Source of the DNA: JAGVSR01 sp031413815
GTDB lineage: Bacteria; Pseudomonadota; Alphaproteobacteria; Rhizobiales; Hyphomicrobiaceae
Length of the DNA: 32,073 nucleotides
Assembly: GCA_031413815.1 (NCBI GenBank)
Contig: JANOFU010000056.1
Location: 1-32,073 of the forward strand
Reading direction: 5' to 3'
Shown: positions 7,981 through 18,099 of the stretch, one piece after another
How positions within the stretch are numbered: position 1 is the first letter of the stretch
Layout: every line of letters begins with the position of its first letter
Position numbers and translations under genes: made by a program
The notes under the pieces: model-generated
What the model was told of the DNA's origin: nothing
Seen by the model: the letters and a program-made list of their open reading frames with translations, nothing else
The model's database searches: none

Positions 7981-9312
7981 TTAGGGATTGGCCGGTTCTT
8001 TCTGCTTCGTCGCCTTGGAAACCTTCGCAGGCTGCTGCTTTTTGACGGCAGCAGTCGTCTGGGCTACCGCAGGTTTTGCAGATTTTTCTGGAACAGACGC
8101 TTTAGCGGCTGCCGGAGCTTTGGCAGGCGTGCCGTCCGCAGTTGCAGCCAACACGGTGCTGCAATCCGGTGGCAAATCCGCCAGTGTGACCGGCGGCTTG
8201 GGTTTAACCGGCTTGACTGGCTCGGTAGGCCGTGGTGGCGGCGGAGCCGTCAGCCGCTTGTACCAATCATCGAGTTCTTTGCCACAGCCATCTTCACCCG
8301 TGGGCGCAGGTTGCGGCTTACAGCCGGCCGAATCTGCCGGGCAGCCCATCCGCACATGGAAATGATAGAAATGCCCCCAATAGGGCCGGACTTTGCCGAG
8401 CCACCCGCGATCGGTGCCAGCCGCTTCACATAACGCCTTCTTGATCGCTGGGTGGACCAGCACGCGCTCAACCTGCGAGTACGACGCCACGCGCTTTACG
8501 ATCTTGACTTGGCCCTCGCCCCAGACCTTTGGATTGACCGATAGGCTATCGGACGAGAGCATCGACGTCGCCGCAAGGTTTTCACGCTCCGTCTTACTCA
8601 GCTTCTTCTTCGGCATCGGCGTGAACCAGATGTCGGCATCAAGACCAAGCTGATGACTAGCATGCCCAGTCAACATCGGACCGCCGCGGGGCTGCGAGAT
8701 ATCGCCCACAAGTAAGCCGGGCCACTTATCGTCTTTGGTCGCTTCGCCTGCAAATTTCTCGAGAAGCGCAACCAATTTTGGGTGTCCCCAATTGCGATTG
8801 CGTGACAGCCGCATGGCTTGCCAGCCCGGTCCGTCAATGGGCAAGGCTGTGGCCCCTGCCAGGCAGCCCCGCGAGTACCCACCGATCGCGCGCGCAGCTA
8901 ACGGCGCCGGCACTTTGACAGCGCCGAAGAGTTTCTTGGCGGGGGTTGCATGGATGGCGGACTTTTCATCGCTCCCTGCTGCCGGCGGCTCTGGTGATGT
9001 GTCAGCCGCCATGTTGCCCGCCGGCCTGCGTGCGTCGCCGCCAGCGTTGCCCGCTGTGGGTACGACGACAGGTTCCAGTTTTTCAACCACCGCCGGGGTC
9101 ACCGCCGCGGCCGGCTTGGGCGGTTCGGGCACTGCTGCGGGAACGACGGTCACACTTGGTGCGGCAGTGGCAGCACGTTCGGCGGCAGCTGCGGCGGCTT
9201 TCGCGGCCTGATCATGCCACGGCAGGATCGCGTCATCGACAGCCCAAGCAGAGGCGCCCGCCAAGGCGGTCAATGCAAATATCGACAAAGCTGTTCGCTT
9301 CACGTCGAGCAT
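7981..9312 (-). CDS. mepA: Penicillin-insensitive murein endopeptidase MepA
   Basis: A 443-residue exported zinc peptidase (peptidase family M74) that cuts D-Ala-meso-DAP cross-links in murein. A signal peptide covers about residues 1-24. An Ala/Pro-rich linker runs to about 125. The catalytic domain (about 130-330) contains SQPRGG, then GHASHQLGLDAD with zinc-ligand candidates His217, His220 and Asp227, and GHFYHFHVR with His314, His317 and His319, lining up with E. coli MepA. The last 90 residues are rich in Pro, Lys and Ala and are not part of the core enzyme. The protein is much longer than E. coli MepA (274 aa) because of both tails. ATG at 9312 follows AAAGGACGAAGG and begins the signal peptide. 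Confidence 0.93.
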   Translation of the reverse strand: MLDVKRTALSIFALTALAGASAWAVDDAILPWHDQAAKAAAAAAERAATAAPSVTVVPAAVPEPPKPAAAVTPAVVEKLEPVVVPTAGNAGGDARRPAGNMAADTSPEPPAAGSDEKSAIHATPAKKLFGAVKVPAPLAARAIGGYSRGCLAGATALPIDGPGWQAMRLSRNRNWGHPKLVALLEKFAGEATKDDKWPGLLVGDISQPRGGPMLTGHASHQLGLDADIWFTPMPKKKLSKTERENLAATSMLSSDSLSVNPKVWGEGQVKIVKRVASYSQVERVLVHPAIKKALCEAAGTDRGWLGKVRPYWGHFYHFHVRMGCPADSAGCKPQPAPTGEDGCGKELDDWYKRLTAPPPPRPTEPVKPVKPKPPVTLADLPPDCSTVLAATADGTPAKAPAAAKASVPEKSAKPAVAQTTAAVKKQQPAKVSKATKQKEPANP

Positions 9313-9341
9313 CCTTCGTCCTTTGCTGATCCCAGAATCCG

Positions 9342-9371
9342 ATAATATCCTATTTGGCGAAAGGGCCAAAT
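9342..9371 (-). promoter_or_regulatory. Probable mepA promoter with overlapping dyad
   Basis: On the minus strand TTGGCC (9364-9369) and TATTAT (9342-9347) are 16 bases apart. The predicted start point leaves a short leader of about 20 bases carrying the ribosome binding site. A perfect dyad, ATTTGGC (9352-9358) and GCCAAAT (9365-9371), covers the -35 element and most of the spacer. A bound regulator there would block or assist RNA polymerase. Confidence 0.45.
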
Positions 9372-9522
9372 TACGACCTACTATCCTGGTGAGCATAACG
9401 GATGGATTCGAACCGATACAAGCGCAGAACTGACTTCACTCAGGTTCAACAGCGACCTGCGGCAAGTCTTCCCAGTATCTTGGCCCTCCCACGGGCGATC
9501 TCACGACATCAAAGGACACGCC

Positions 9523-10206
9523 GTGCCCGTCTCGACCCCAGATCATTGCAGAGCAGAATTGCTCACGACTGGACGGCACGACGCTGCAGTTCACATTCTG
9601 ATCGCGCATGGCGCCGGCTCGCCGATGACCAGCCCATTCCTGGAAACTCTTGCTGGTGTCTTGGCGGCGCGTGACGTCTGCGTCCATCGCTTTGAATTCG
9701 CATACATGAGTGCCCGGCGCACATTGAGGCATCGTAGACCGCCACCTAAGGCCGAGACCCTCGTGCCGGAGTATGTGGCAACTGTTTGGGATATCACGCG
9801 CCGGCTGCCAACTGATAGCCGCTTGTTGATCGGTGGCAAATCTCTCGGCGGGCGCGTTGCAAGCCTTTGCGCCAACCGCCTCTTCACAGGAGGCCAAGCT
9901 GCGGGTCTGGTTTGTTTCGGTTATCCGTTTCATCCCACAGCGGACCCAACGAAGTTACGGACATCGCATCTGATGGACCTCACACTTCCCGTTCTCATTC
10001 TGCAAGGCGAGCGGGACCCGTTTGGTAACCGCGAGCAAGTTCCCACCTACAGGCTTCCTCACTCCCTAGAGATCGTATGGTTAGACGATGGCGACCATGA
10101 CTTCGGTCCTCGAGGCAAGAGCCCCGCAACGAGGACCGACAATTTCGAAGCCGCGGCCGATGCAGTTCTAAAATTCGCGAATCTGTCGCGGCACCGTGTT
10201 CTCTAA
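9523..10206 (+). CDS. KANL3/Tex30-type alpha/beta hydrolase
   Basis: A 227-residue hydrolase of the group that includes eukaryotic KANL3 and Tex30. HGAGSPM at 29-35 forms the oxyanion region, GGKSLGGR (104-111) the nucleophile elbow with Ser107, GERDPFG the acid Asp165, and DGDHDF the catalytic His192. No signal peptide, so it should be cytoplasmic. Bacterial members have no agreed substrate. The start is GTG, six bases after AAAGGA; no in-frame ATG gives a full domain. It is divergent from mepA, and its last four bases overlap the end of the convergent TerB-like gene. Confidence 0.85.
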   Translation: MPVSTPDHCRAELLTTGRHDAAVHILIAHGAGSPMTSPFLETLAGVLAARDVCVHRFEFAYMSARRTLRHRRPPPKAETLVPEYVATVWDITRRLPTDSRLLIGGKSLGGRVASLCANRLFTGGQAAGLVCFGYPFHPTADPTKLRTSHLMDLTLPVLILQGERDPFGNREQVPTYRLPHSLEIVWLDDGDHDFGPRGKSPATRTDNFEAAADAVLKFANLSRHRVL

Positions 10207-10619
10207 GCCCGCTGATGGCGCGCACGCGCCGCTCGTTCCAGAGCCGCACAGGTCAGCTTATCGAGCCCCAATTTCTCGGCCAGCAGTTCCAGGCACCGGA
10301 CCTCTTCCTGCCCTACCTTCAAGTCACTGGCCGCCACCTCGGCAGCAAGCACATAGGCCGTCTCGTAAAGATGCACCGGCAGGTTTTCGCGAATGACGGT
10401 GAGAACTTTGTCGAGACCATCCTGCTTGGCCAGCAGTTTCCCGCATGCCTGCGCTTCGTTGATGAGCCAGTCTTTGTTGTAGTTTACAAACGGCGGTAAC
10501 TCGCGGACGATGGAGCCAATTCGCTGCAACTCCTCATCGGAAATTTTGCGATCAACCGCTGATATCGTGATCATGGCGTAAATTAAGGCTTCTTGAGCCG
10601 TCAGGGCGTGTGCGGACAT
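10203..10619 (-). CDS. TerB-like protein
   Basis: A 138-residue, all-helical acidic protein resembling TerB/DjlA-type domains: ISAVDRKISDEELQRI near the start and AASDLKVGQEEVRCLELL in the second half are the two acidic, metal-binding-like repeats typical of the fold. TerB was named for tellurite resistance, but single TerB-like proteins occur widely and no other ter genes are here, so resistance should not be inferred. It begins with ATG at 10619. The tad cluster upstream ends with a strong terminator, so this gene is probably transcribed on its own. Its 3' end overlaps the neighbouring hydrolase gene by four bases. Confidence 0.8.
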   Translation of the reverse strand: MSAHALTAQEALIYAMITISAVDRKISDEELQRIGSIVRELPPFVNYNKDWLINEAQACGKLLAKQDGLDKVLTVIRENLPVHLYETAYVLAAEVAASDLKVGQEEVRCLELLAEKLGLDKLTCAALERAARARHQRA

Positions 10620-10702
10620 GCATTCTCTCTAGGTGATCATTGATCCGGACGTATCTGGCGCGGTTCAACCCAAACTTCAAGTCATCTCCGACGGACGGTC
10701 CG

Positions 10703-10744
10703 GAAAAAAGCGAACCCCGGCTGCCAGCTGGCATCCGGGGTTCG
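10703..10744 (-). terminator. Intrinsic terminator of the tad/cpa cluster
   Basis: On the minus strand a perfect 10-bp stem, CGAACCCCGG/CCGGGGTTCG (10711-10720 with 10735-10744), has an inner GCCAGCTGGC palindrome and is followed by six T. It lies about 55 bp after the tadC stop. Confidence 0.9.
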
Positions 10745-10799
10745 ACGCAGAACTGCGGCTCAAACGTGAGCGTACGCAGCACGAAACTGTGAATTTGAC

Positions 10800-11792
10800 T
10801 TAGCCGAACTTCCACAACCGGATGGCTGCCGGGCCAAGAATGACGACGAACAGGACGGGCAGGAAGAACACGATCATCGGAACAGTCAGCTTCGGCGGAA
10901 GGGCGGCGGCCTTCTTCTCGGCTTCTGACATGCGGATTTCGCGGTTTTCCTTCGCCATAACACGCAGGGCCTGCCCCACCGGCGTACCATAGCGCTCGGC
11001 TTGGATGAGCGCCGTACACACTGCTTTCACTCCTGGAATGCCCGTCCGTTTGCCAAGATTTTCGAACGCCATTCGTCTTTCACCGAGATAGGACAGTTCG
11101 GCCGTTGTCAGCGACAACTCCTCGCCCAACTCAATTGACTGTGTCGTGATTTCCTTCGAAACCTTGCCGAATGCCGCCTCGACAGACATACCCGACTGTA
11201 CGCAGATCAGAAGCATGTCCAGCGCATCAGGAAACGATTGCTTGATCGATGTCTGCCGCTTCTGAGCCAAGTTCTCAAGGAAGACGTTCGGCAGATAAAA
11301 CCCGACGAAGCCCGCACTCATAGCAATCAGAAACTTGATGGGGCCTGGGTACGTGATGTTCTTGGCGAGAACAAAGAGGTAGAACAGTGCAACAAGGAAC
11401 ACCAGCGGCGGCATGGCGACGCGAAAGAACATGTATGCGATCAGCGGCGCTTGACCTCTCAGGCCGGCCATTTTCAACTTGTTGCGAACGTCCTCGTTAT
11501 CGAACTGAGAGCGCAGATCGAGCCGGTCAACGATCTGCTGCATATAGCCTTTCGGCGTCTGGCGCAGGCGCCCAGCACCACCGGCCCCGGTTCTGTCCTT
11601 AGCCGCCATTTCAGCAAGGCGCACTGAGCGCATCTTGTCGCGCTCAACAGCCATCACCTTCATGCGCTGGTTCATGCGATCACGCTGAAGCATCGGCAGC
11701 GCGAGCGAGAGCACGGTCGCGAAGGCTGCCACCGCAGCGAGCATCGTCGCAAGGAATTGCGGGCTCATAATCGTATCGACGAACTCTTGCAT
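10800..11792 (-). CDS. tadC: Flp pilus inner-membrane platform protein TadC
   Basis: A 330-residue inner-membrane protein of the type II secretion F (GspF/TadC) family. An N-terminal transmembrane helix and two or three more near residues 105-150 and the C-terminus (FFLPVLFVVILGPAAIRL) surround a cytoplasmic T2SF domain containing LLICVQSGMSVEAAFGKVSKE-like sequence. With TadB it forms the platform turned by the CpaF ATPase. ATG at 11792 has AGAAGG about nine bases upstream; a TTG eight codons earlier is weaker. The gene is last in the cluster, 63 bp after tadB, and ahead of the terminator. Confidence 0.93.
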   Translation of the reverse strand: MQEFVDTIMSPQFLATMLAAVAAFATVLSLALPMLQRDRMNQRMKVMAVERDKMRSVRLAEMAAKDRTGAGGAGRLRQTPKGYMQQIVDRLDLRSQFDNEDVRNKLKMAGLRGQAPLIAYMFFRVAMPPLVFLVALFYLFVLAKNITYPGPIKFLIAMSAGFVGFYLPNVFLENLAQKRQTSIKQSFPDALDMLLICVQSGMSVEAAFGKVSKEITTQSIELGEELSLTTAELSYLGERRMAFENLGKRTGIPGVKAVCTALIQAERYGTPVGQALRVMAKENREIRMSEAEKKAAALPPKLTVPMIVFFLPVLFVVILGPAAIRLWKFG

Positions 11793-11855
11793 CGACTTCG
11801 GCCTTCTCTTTTGCAACCCTTGGGCGGCTTGCTCTGCACCGAGAGCGGAATGGAT

Positions 11856-12852
11856 TTAGAACTTGAAGTTGATCATCTTGCGCATTACGAGCACGCCGCA
11901 CAGCATCCAGAACCCTCCACCAAGAATAAAGAGATTCCCGGTTGTCGTGACGAACAGCGGCATGATGTACTCAGGCGACGCCATGTAAACCATTCCCATG
12001 ACGCCCGGAGGCAGCGATGCAAGAACCATCGCCGAAGATTGCGCTTCTGCAGACAGGGCCTTGACCTTCATGGTCATGCGGAAGCGGTCTCGCAAAACGC
12101 CGGAAAGGTTACCAAGCGCTTCGGACAAGTTACCGCCAGCCTGCTGCTGGATCGAGATAACAATGGTCAAGAACTTCACTTCAGGAAGCGGCATTCTGTT
12201 GATCAAGCGTTCGAGCGCTTCGGCAAGGGACACGCCCACTCTCTGCTGTTCAACGACGTAGCGAAACTCAGTGCAGACCGGCTCAGGGCTTTCGCGGGCA
12301 ATGATTTGCAAGCATTCGTTGAGCGGCAAACCAGACTTCACACCGCGCACGATCACGTCGATCGAATTGGCAAGCTCGCCCGTGAACTTCTTCTGCCGCT
12401 TCTTGATCATCCTCGACAGGAACCATCTCGGGATCCCGAAGAACCCAATAAACGCCGCCGAGACAACAGCCATTTGGGTGAGTACTCCAGGGCCCATCGA
12501 CAGATAAACCCCAGCGCCGCAGACAATTCCGCAGATGGCTGATGCCATCCAGAATGCTTGGGGTTCAGCCTGTAGACCTGCCCGCTCGAGCCGCAGCCGG
12601 AGTGTGATCTTCTCTTTTGTTTTCTGGCGTGATTCCAGATCTTTGAGGGTGTCGGTAACCTGCTTTTTCCGTTGCGCCGCCACATCGGCAGCCGAGCGCA
12701 CGGATGATTTTTTCACCCGGCTCTCCGTGACGTTCGCGACGCGCTTGTCCTTCTGCTTGTCGCCTGACAAGTAGGGATACATGACAACGAATACGACGGC
12801 TGCGATCGCAAACGCCGCGAACACTGCAATCAAGATTGGCATCATATCGGGG

Positions 12853-12860
<8 letters not shown>
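11856..12860 (-). CDS. tadB: Flp pilus inner-membrane platform protein TadB
   Basis: A 334-residue partner of TadC. A helix at residues about 7-27 is followed by a basic cytoplasmic stretch, two central helices, a T2SF domain (VIVRGVKSGLPLNECLQIIA) and C-terminal helices. The true start is the ATG at 12860, which overlaps the end of cpaF by eight bases and follows GGAGAGG directly upstream; this gives translational coupling to the motor ATPase. An upstream extension of 39 codons stays open only because it runs through cpaF. The length is typical. Confidence 0.93.
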
Positions 12861-14334
<1,474 letters not shown>

Positions 14335-14346
14335 GCTGTCGATTCC

Positions 14347-15660
14347 TTACCGCTTCAGTTTCAACTTCTCGAGAAATGGTGCGAGCGCGGACTTCTTTTC
14401 CACTTTCGTTTCTTTGCGATGCGCAAGCGTCATTGCAATTTCGCGGAAGTTTGGAGCCGATTTCGCTTTCGCGTTCTGTTCTTCGATCATCTGACCGTTG
14501 TTGGAGGCCTGGCCGAACGTCTCGGGATCAAACTCGATGACGGACAGTGCGGTGGTGCCAAGCGCCTGCTCGAATTCCTTCACCGTGATCTCGGGCCGCT
14601 TGGGCATGTTGGTCATGTTCAGAACCAGGTGCGGCTTCGAATCGTTCTTGCGAGCTGTCTTCAGAAGATCGACGATGTTCTTGGCGTTGCGTAGGTTCGC
14701 GAGGTCGGGAGCCGCCGTAATCACAACTTCGTCGGCTTGCAACAGAACGCGCTTGGTCCAGGACGACCAGCCATGCGGCAAGTCGATGACAACATAAGGG
14801 ACGTTCTGGCGTGCGACATCGATGACCATATCGCAGCCGTCAGGTGAGATATCGTAGTCGCGATCGAGAACGACGGGCGCGGCAAAGATCGACAGGTGCT
14901 CAGAACACTTCGTCAGAAGACGGTCCAGCAGTACCTCGTCGAGGCGTTCAGGGCTTGCCAAAGCGTCAGCGATGCCTTGAACAGGGTCCTGATTGAAATC
15001 AAGACCAGTCGTACCGAATGCAAGATCAAGGTCGGCGACAATAACGTTATTTTTGAGCGCTTCGGAGAGCGTCCACGCCGTGTTGTGGCAAATCGTCGAC
15101 GACCCAACGCCGCCCTTGGCACCGATGAAAGCGTAGACATGCCCGACAGGATCGGCGTCGGGATCATTGTACAGATTGGAAAGGCTTTCCATCAGCTGCG
15201 GGGGCGTGATGGGCGCAACGAGGTATTCACTGACGCCGCGCTTGAGCAGCTCGCGGTAGAGAATGACGTCATTGACGTGACCGATCACGACGACCTTGGT
15301 GCCGGGATCGCAGAACTCTGCCAAGCGGTCAAGTTCGCCAAGAAGCTGAGTACGCGGATAGGAACTCTCGACCACGATCAGATTCGGAGTCGGGCTTTCC
15401 TGATAGTGCGAGACGGCCGCACTCACGCCACCCATATGGATGCTCACATGCGCCTTCGTCAGCCGGCGGTCTTCCGACGCCTGCTGCACGGAGTTCGCGA
15501 TACCCTGCCCTTCGCAGAAAGCCTGGATTGAGATTCGAGGAATGGGCCGGGCCCGTTCCAACGTGGCGCCGTCGCCATGCTCCATGGTCTCGTCGAAGTT
15601 CGAAAAGGCTCCGTCGTCCTGGCTGTCCATTGCAGGCTGGGATTTGGATTGCTTAATCAT
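14347..15660 (-). CDS. cpaE: Pilus localisation protein CpaE (TadZ)
   Basis: A 437-residue protein with a disordered N-terminus, a receiver-like domain (about 70-165) and a C-terminal MinD/ParA-type ATPase domain (about 173-420). In Caulobacter CpaE places the pilus secretion apparatus at the pole. The deviant Walker A is AKGGVGSST (181-189): it keeps the first Lys of the ParA/MinD signature but has Ser in place of the usual second Lys, a change common in CpaE/TadZ proteins. The later DLDLAFGT and DLPHG segments match the other ATPase motifs. ATG at 15660 has GAGG about ten bases upstream. Twelve bp separate it from cpaD. Confidence 0.94.
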   Translation of the reverse strand: MIKQSKSQPAMDSQDDGAFSNFDETMEHGDGATLERARPIPRISIQAFCEGQGIANSVQQASEDRRLTKAHVSIHMGGVSAAVSHYQESPTPNLIVVESSYPRTQLLGELDRLAEFCDPGTKVVVIGHVNDVILYRELLKRGVSEYLVAPITPPQLMESLSNLYNDPDADPVGHVYAFIGAKGGVGSSTICHNTAWTLSEALKNNVIVADLDLAFGTTGLDFNQDPVQGIADALASPERLDEVLLDRLLTKCSEHLSIFAAPVVLDRDYDISPDGCDMVIDVARQNVPYVVIDLPHGWSSWTKRVLLQADEVVITAAPDLANLRNAKNIVDLLKTARKNDSKPHLVLNMTNMPKRPEITVKEFEQALGTTALSVIEFDPETFGQASNNGQMIEEQNAKAKSAPNFREIAMTLAHRKETKVEKKSALAPFLEKLKLKR

Positions 15661-15672
15661 GAAACAGAGACC

Positions 15673-16419
15673 TCAATTGGCGCCTTCAACTTTGACTTTT
15701 TCGTCTTCAGACTTTTCTGCGCCCGTGACCTCACCCTTGAGATACTTCTCCCAAGTGACAAGGCGGCGCTCCGCTGGGCGGGCCGTTTGGGCCCGTGGCA
15801 CGACAAGATCTGCCGGGTTTGAAACCATGGCCGCAAAATTCTTCTGAGTTGCGCAACCCAGATTTGGATACGGCAGATTGTTGGGCTGATAGGCCAAGTT
15901 CGTCGGCCACGCGCCACACTCAGGACCTTCAGCGACGTAACGAAGGAACGACACCTTGACCGGTGGCTGTGCGCCTTCGCTATCGGCCGTGAACGCTTCG
16001 ACGTTGATCGAGGAGTCAGCAAATCCACTGTCGCCAAGGAGACCGCCGATTTCCTGCACCGCTTGCATAGCCGCCATTTCATTGGCCGAGCCGCTTGGTG
16101 CCGAGATGACCAAACGGGCGTTACCCGCATCCGTCGCACGAGCGCCTTGGGCAAAGGCCAGGACATCGGCCTTTTGCTGCGGCGTCAATCCGCTCGAGCC
16201 GCGTGCAACTCGAAGCGTTAGCGTCTCGGGCTGCTGCGACACCAAGATCGGGTGCCGCTGCGCAGGGTCAACGAGTGCCCAGCCTGCGACCTGAGCTTTG
16301 TCGTCGCCGTGCTTGCAGCCCGCAACGGGCAAGGCGAGCAACGTGCATGCAAGGACGCAGGTCAGGTGACGTCTTGCAGACGACACGGCCGGTCCAGATG
16401 TTTTCATTTCGGACGTCAT
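15673..16419 (-). CDS. cpaD: Pilus assembly lipoprotein CpaD
   Basis: A 248-residue periplasmic lipoprotein of the CpaD family, thought to help the CpaC secretin reach the outer membrane. The signal peptide ends in the lipobox VAGC (Cys at about 35). The mature part has the family's PECGAWPTNL and NLGCATQKNFAAMV segments, with two cysteines likely to form a disulfide. ATG at 16419 has GGAG nine bases upstream; an ATG four codons later is possible. It follows cpaC by 24 bp and precedes cpaE by 12 bp. Confidence 0.93.
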   Translation of the reverse strand: MTSEMKTSGPAVSSARRHLTCVLACTLLALPVAGCKHGDDKAQVAGWALVDPAQRHPILVSQQPETLTLRVARGSSGLTPQQKADVLAFAQGARATDAGNARLVISAPSGSANEMAAMQAVQEIGGLLGDSGFADSSINVEAFTADSEGAQPPVKVSFLRYVAEGPECGAWPTNLAYQPNNLPYPNLGCATQKNFAAMVSNPADLVVPRAQTARPAERRLVTWEKYLKGEVTGAEKSEDEKVKVEGAN

Positions 16420-16443
16420 GATTCTGTCTCCAGCGTATTCGTC

Positions 16444-18060
16444 TTATTCGATAATGAAGCCGTGATCGCCCTTAAGGTCTCCACCGACGGGAGCGTTCGG
16501 ATTGGTCCCGTAGATTTGATTGAGATGACCCAGGAAGTTGGCTTTGAGATCGGTAGCTTCACCAAGCCCATCAAGTGGCCGGGCAAGATCCTGACGTGCC
16601 GTGGGCTTGACGATGTACGGCGTCACGATCACGACAAGTTCTGTTTCTTGCTTGATGAAGTCACGGCTGCGGAAGAGCGTGCCGAGGATCGGCAGATCTT
16701 TGAGACCCGGCAATCCATCAACGTTCTGGCGGACATCGTCAGAGATAAGACCCGCGAGTGCCAGTGATCCGCCAGATGGCAGTTCGACCGTCGATTTTGC
16801 CTGGCGCTTCTTGAGTGCCGGGATCGACACGGCTGAGAGCGTCACGGCGCCAGAGTTGGTCAACTCGCTCACTTCGGTTTCGATCTTCAGGCTGATGCGT
16901 CCTTCAGACAGAACCGTGGGTGTGAACGCGACGCCGACGCCGAACTCTTTGAACGTGACGGAGATGCCGCCATCCGTATCAACAACGGGGATCGGGAACT
17001 CGCCACCGGCCAGGAACTTGGCCGATTCACCTGAAATTGCCGTGAGGTTTGGCTCAGCGAGTGTTTTGACAAGGCCGGCTCGTTCGAGAGCGCGGATCGC
17101 GTGGGTAACTTGAGCCCCACCACCCTGCCATCCGCCATTCAAACCACTATTGCCAAAGGCTTGCTCGGCAGGTCCCAAATTGTAATTGCACAGCGTTCCG
17201 TTCACAGCGCAGCCAATTGCCGAAGGATCGTCTCCCGATGAGATGCCTGGAATTGGAATTCTGCCAAGACCGGCAGCGGCGGTGAGTGGAAGAGCATTCT
17301 CGGTCAAAAGTTTGGTTACAAAGTTACCTGCGTTGATCGAAGCACCAAGGTTCACACCCATCTGCTTCAGCAACGAGCGCTGAACTTCCGCAACCGTTAC
17401 TTTTAACATCACCTGCTCTTCCCCTTCGACGGAGAGCATGTTGATGACCATTTCGGCTTCGTCTTTCTTGACCTTCTTAATGGCGACGCCTTGAGCATCT
17501 CCGACAACCTTCGATTCGAAGTCGACGGTCACGAACTGCTTGGCCAAGGACGTTGCGCGGTTGGCATCGGAAGGTGTGCGAACCGAACCGGTCAGAATGA
17601 CCGATTGGTTCAACATTTCGACCTTGATGTTCGAGCCGGGGATCAATCGCTTCAACAGAACTTCAAGTCCGGCGGTCTCGCGCTCGACAAAGACTTCAAG
17701 CGTCGCAAACTGCTCGCCGGTCTCGTCGAAGAGAAATGCGTTGGACTCGCCGAACCGGCGCGCGAGCAGGAACACGCGGTTCGAACTCAAAACCACGGCA
17801 TCAACCGCTTGCGGGTTCGACACCATCACATCGCGGATCGGACGCGACGTTTCCAGAAGAACCGACTTGCCAAGTCCAATGTGAACGTTGCGGTGCTGTC
17901 CTGCCGGTGTATCCGTCAGCTTGATCGTGGATTGATGGTTCGACGTTGATGGATTGTCGACCCCGTTGATCTTATCTCCAGCTGAGGCAGCCGGCACCGA
18001 GAATGCGATTACAAGGATCGCGAGGACGGAAGCGGCCCGTCCCATTACAGTTGTGTACAT
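16444..18060 (-). CDS. cpaC: Flp pilus secretin CpaC (RcpA)
   Basis: A 538-residue outer-membrane secretin through which the pilus leaves the cell. A signal peptide (about 1-27) is cut near ASA. The pilus-type N-terminal domain (about 50-125), a BON-like domain (about 130-190) and the secretin domain (about 215-490) follow in the usual order; the secretin part has VDGLPGLKDLPILGTLFRS near its end. ATG at 18060 follows GGAAGG with nine bases between; the open frame upstream would begin at a GTG right after cpaB with no good binding site. Downstream it runs into cpaD after 24 bp. Confidence 0.95.
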   Translation of the reverse strand: MYTTVMGRAASVLAILVIAFSVPAASAGDKINGVDNPSTSNHQSTIKLTDTPAGQHRNVHIGLGKSVLLETSRPIRDVMVSNPQAVDAVVLSSNRVFLLARRFGESNAFLFDETGEQFATLEVFVERETAGLEVLLKRLIPGSNIKVEMLNQSVILTGSVRTPSDANRATSLAKQFVTVDFESKVVGDAQGVAIKKVKKDEAEMVINMLSVEGEEQVMLKVTVAEVQRSLLKQMGVNLGASINAGNFVTKLLTENALPLTAAAGLGRIPIPGISSGDDPSAIGCAVNGTLCNYNLGPAEQAFGNSGLNGGWQGGGAQVTHAIRALERAGLVKTLAEPNLTAISGESAKFLAGGEFPIPVVDTDGGISVTFKEFGVGVAFTPTVLSEGRISLKIETEVSELTNSGAVTLSAVSIPALKKRQAKSTVELPSGGSLALAGLISDDVRQNVDGLPGLKDLPILGTLFRSRDFIKQETELVVIVTPYIVKPTARQDLARPLDGLGEATDLKANFLGHLNQIYGTNPNAPVGGDLKGDHGFIIE

Positions 18061-18099
18061 TGGCTTTTGCCTTCCGACGAGCTGCGACTGGATACGCAC

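Noticed and set aside
11757..12542. A 261-residue open frame opposite tadB
   Set aside because: Antisense to a well-supported tad gene, with no domain or ribosome binding site.
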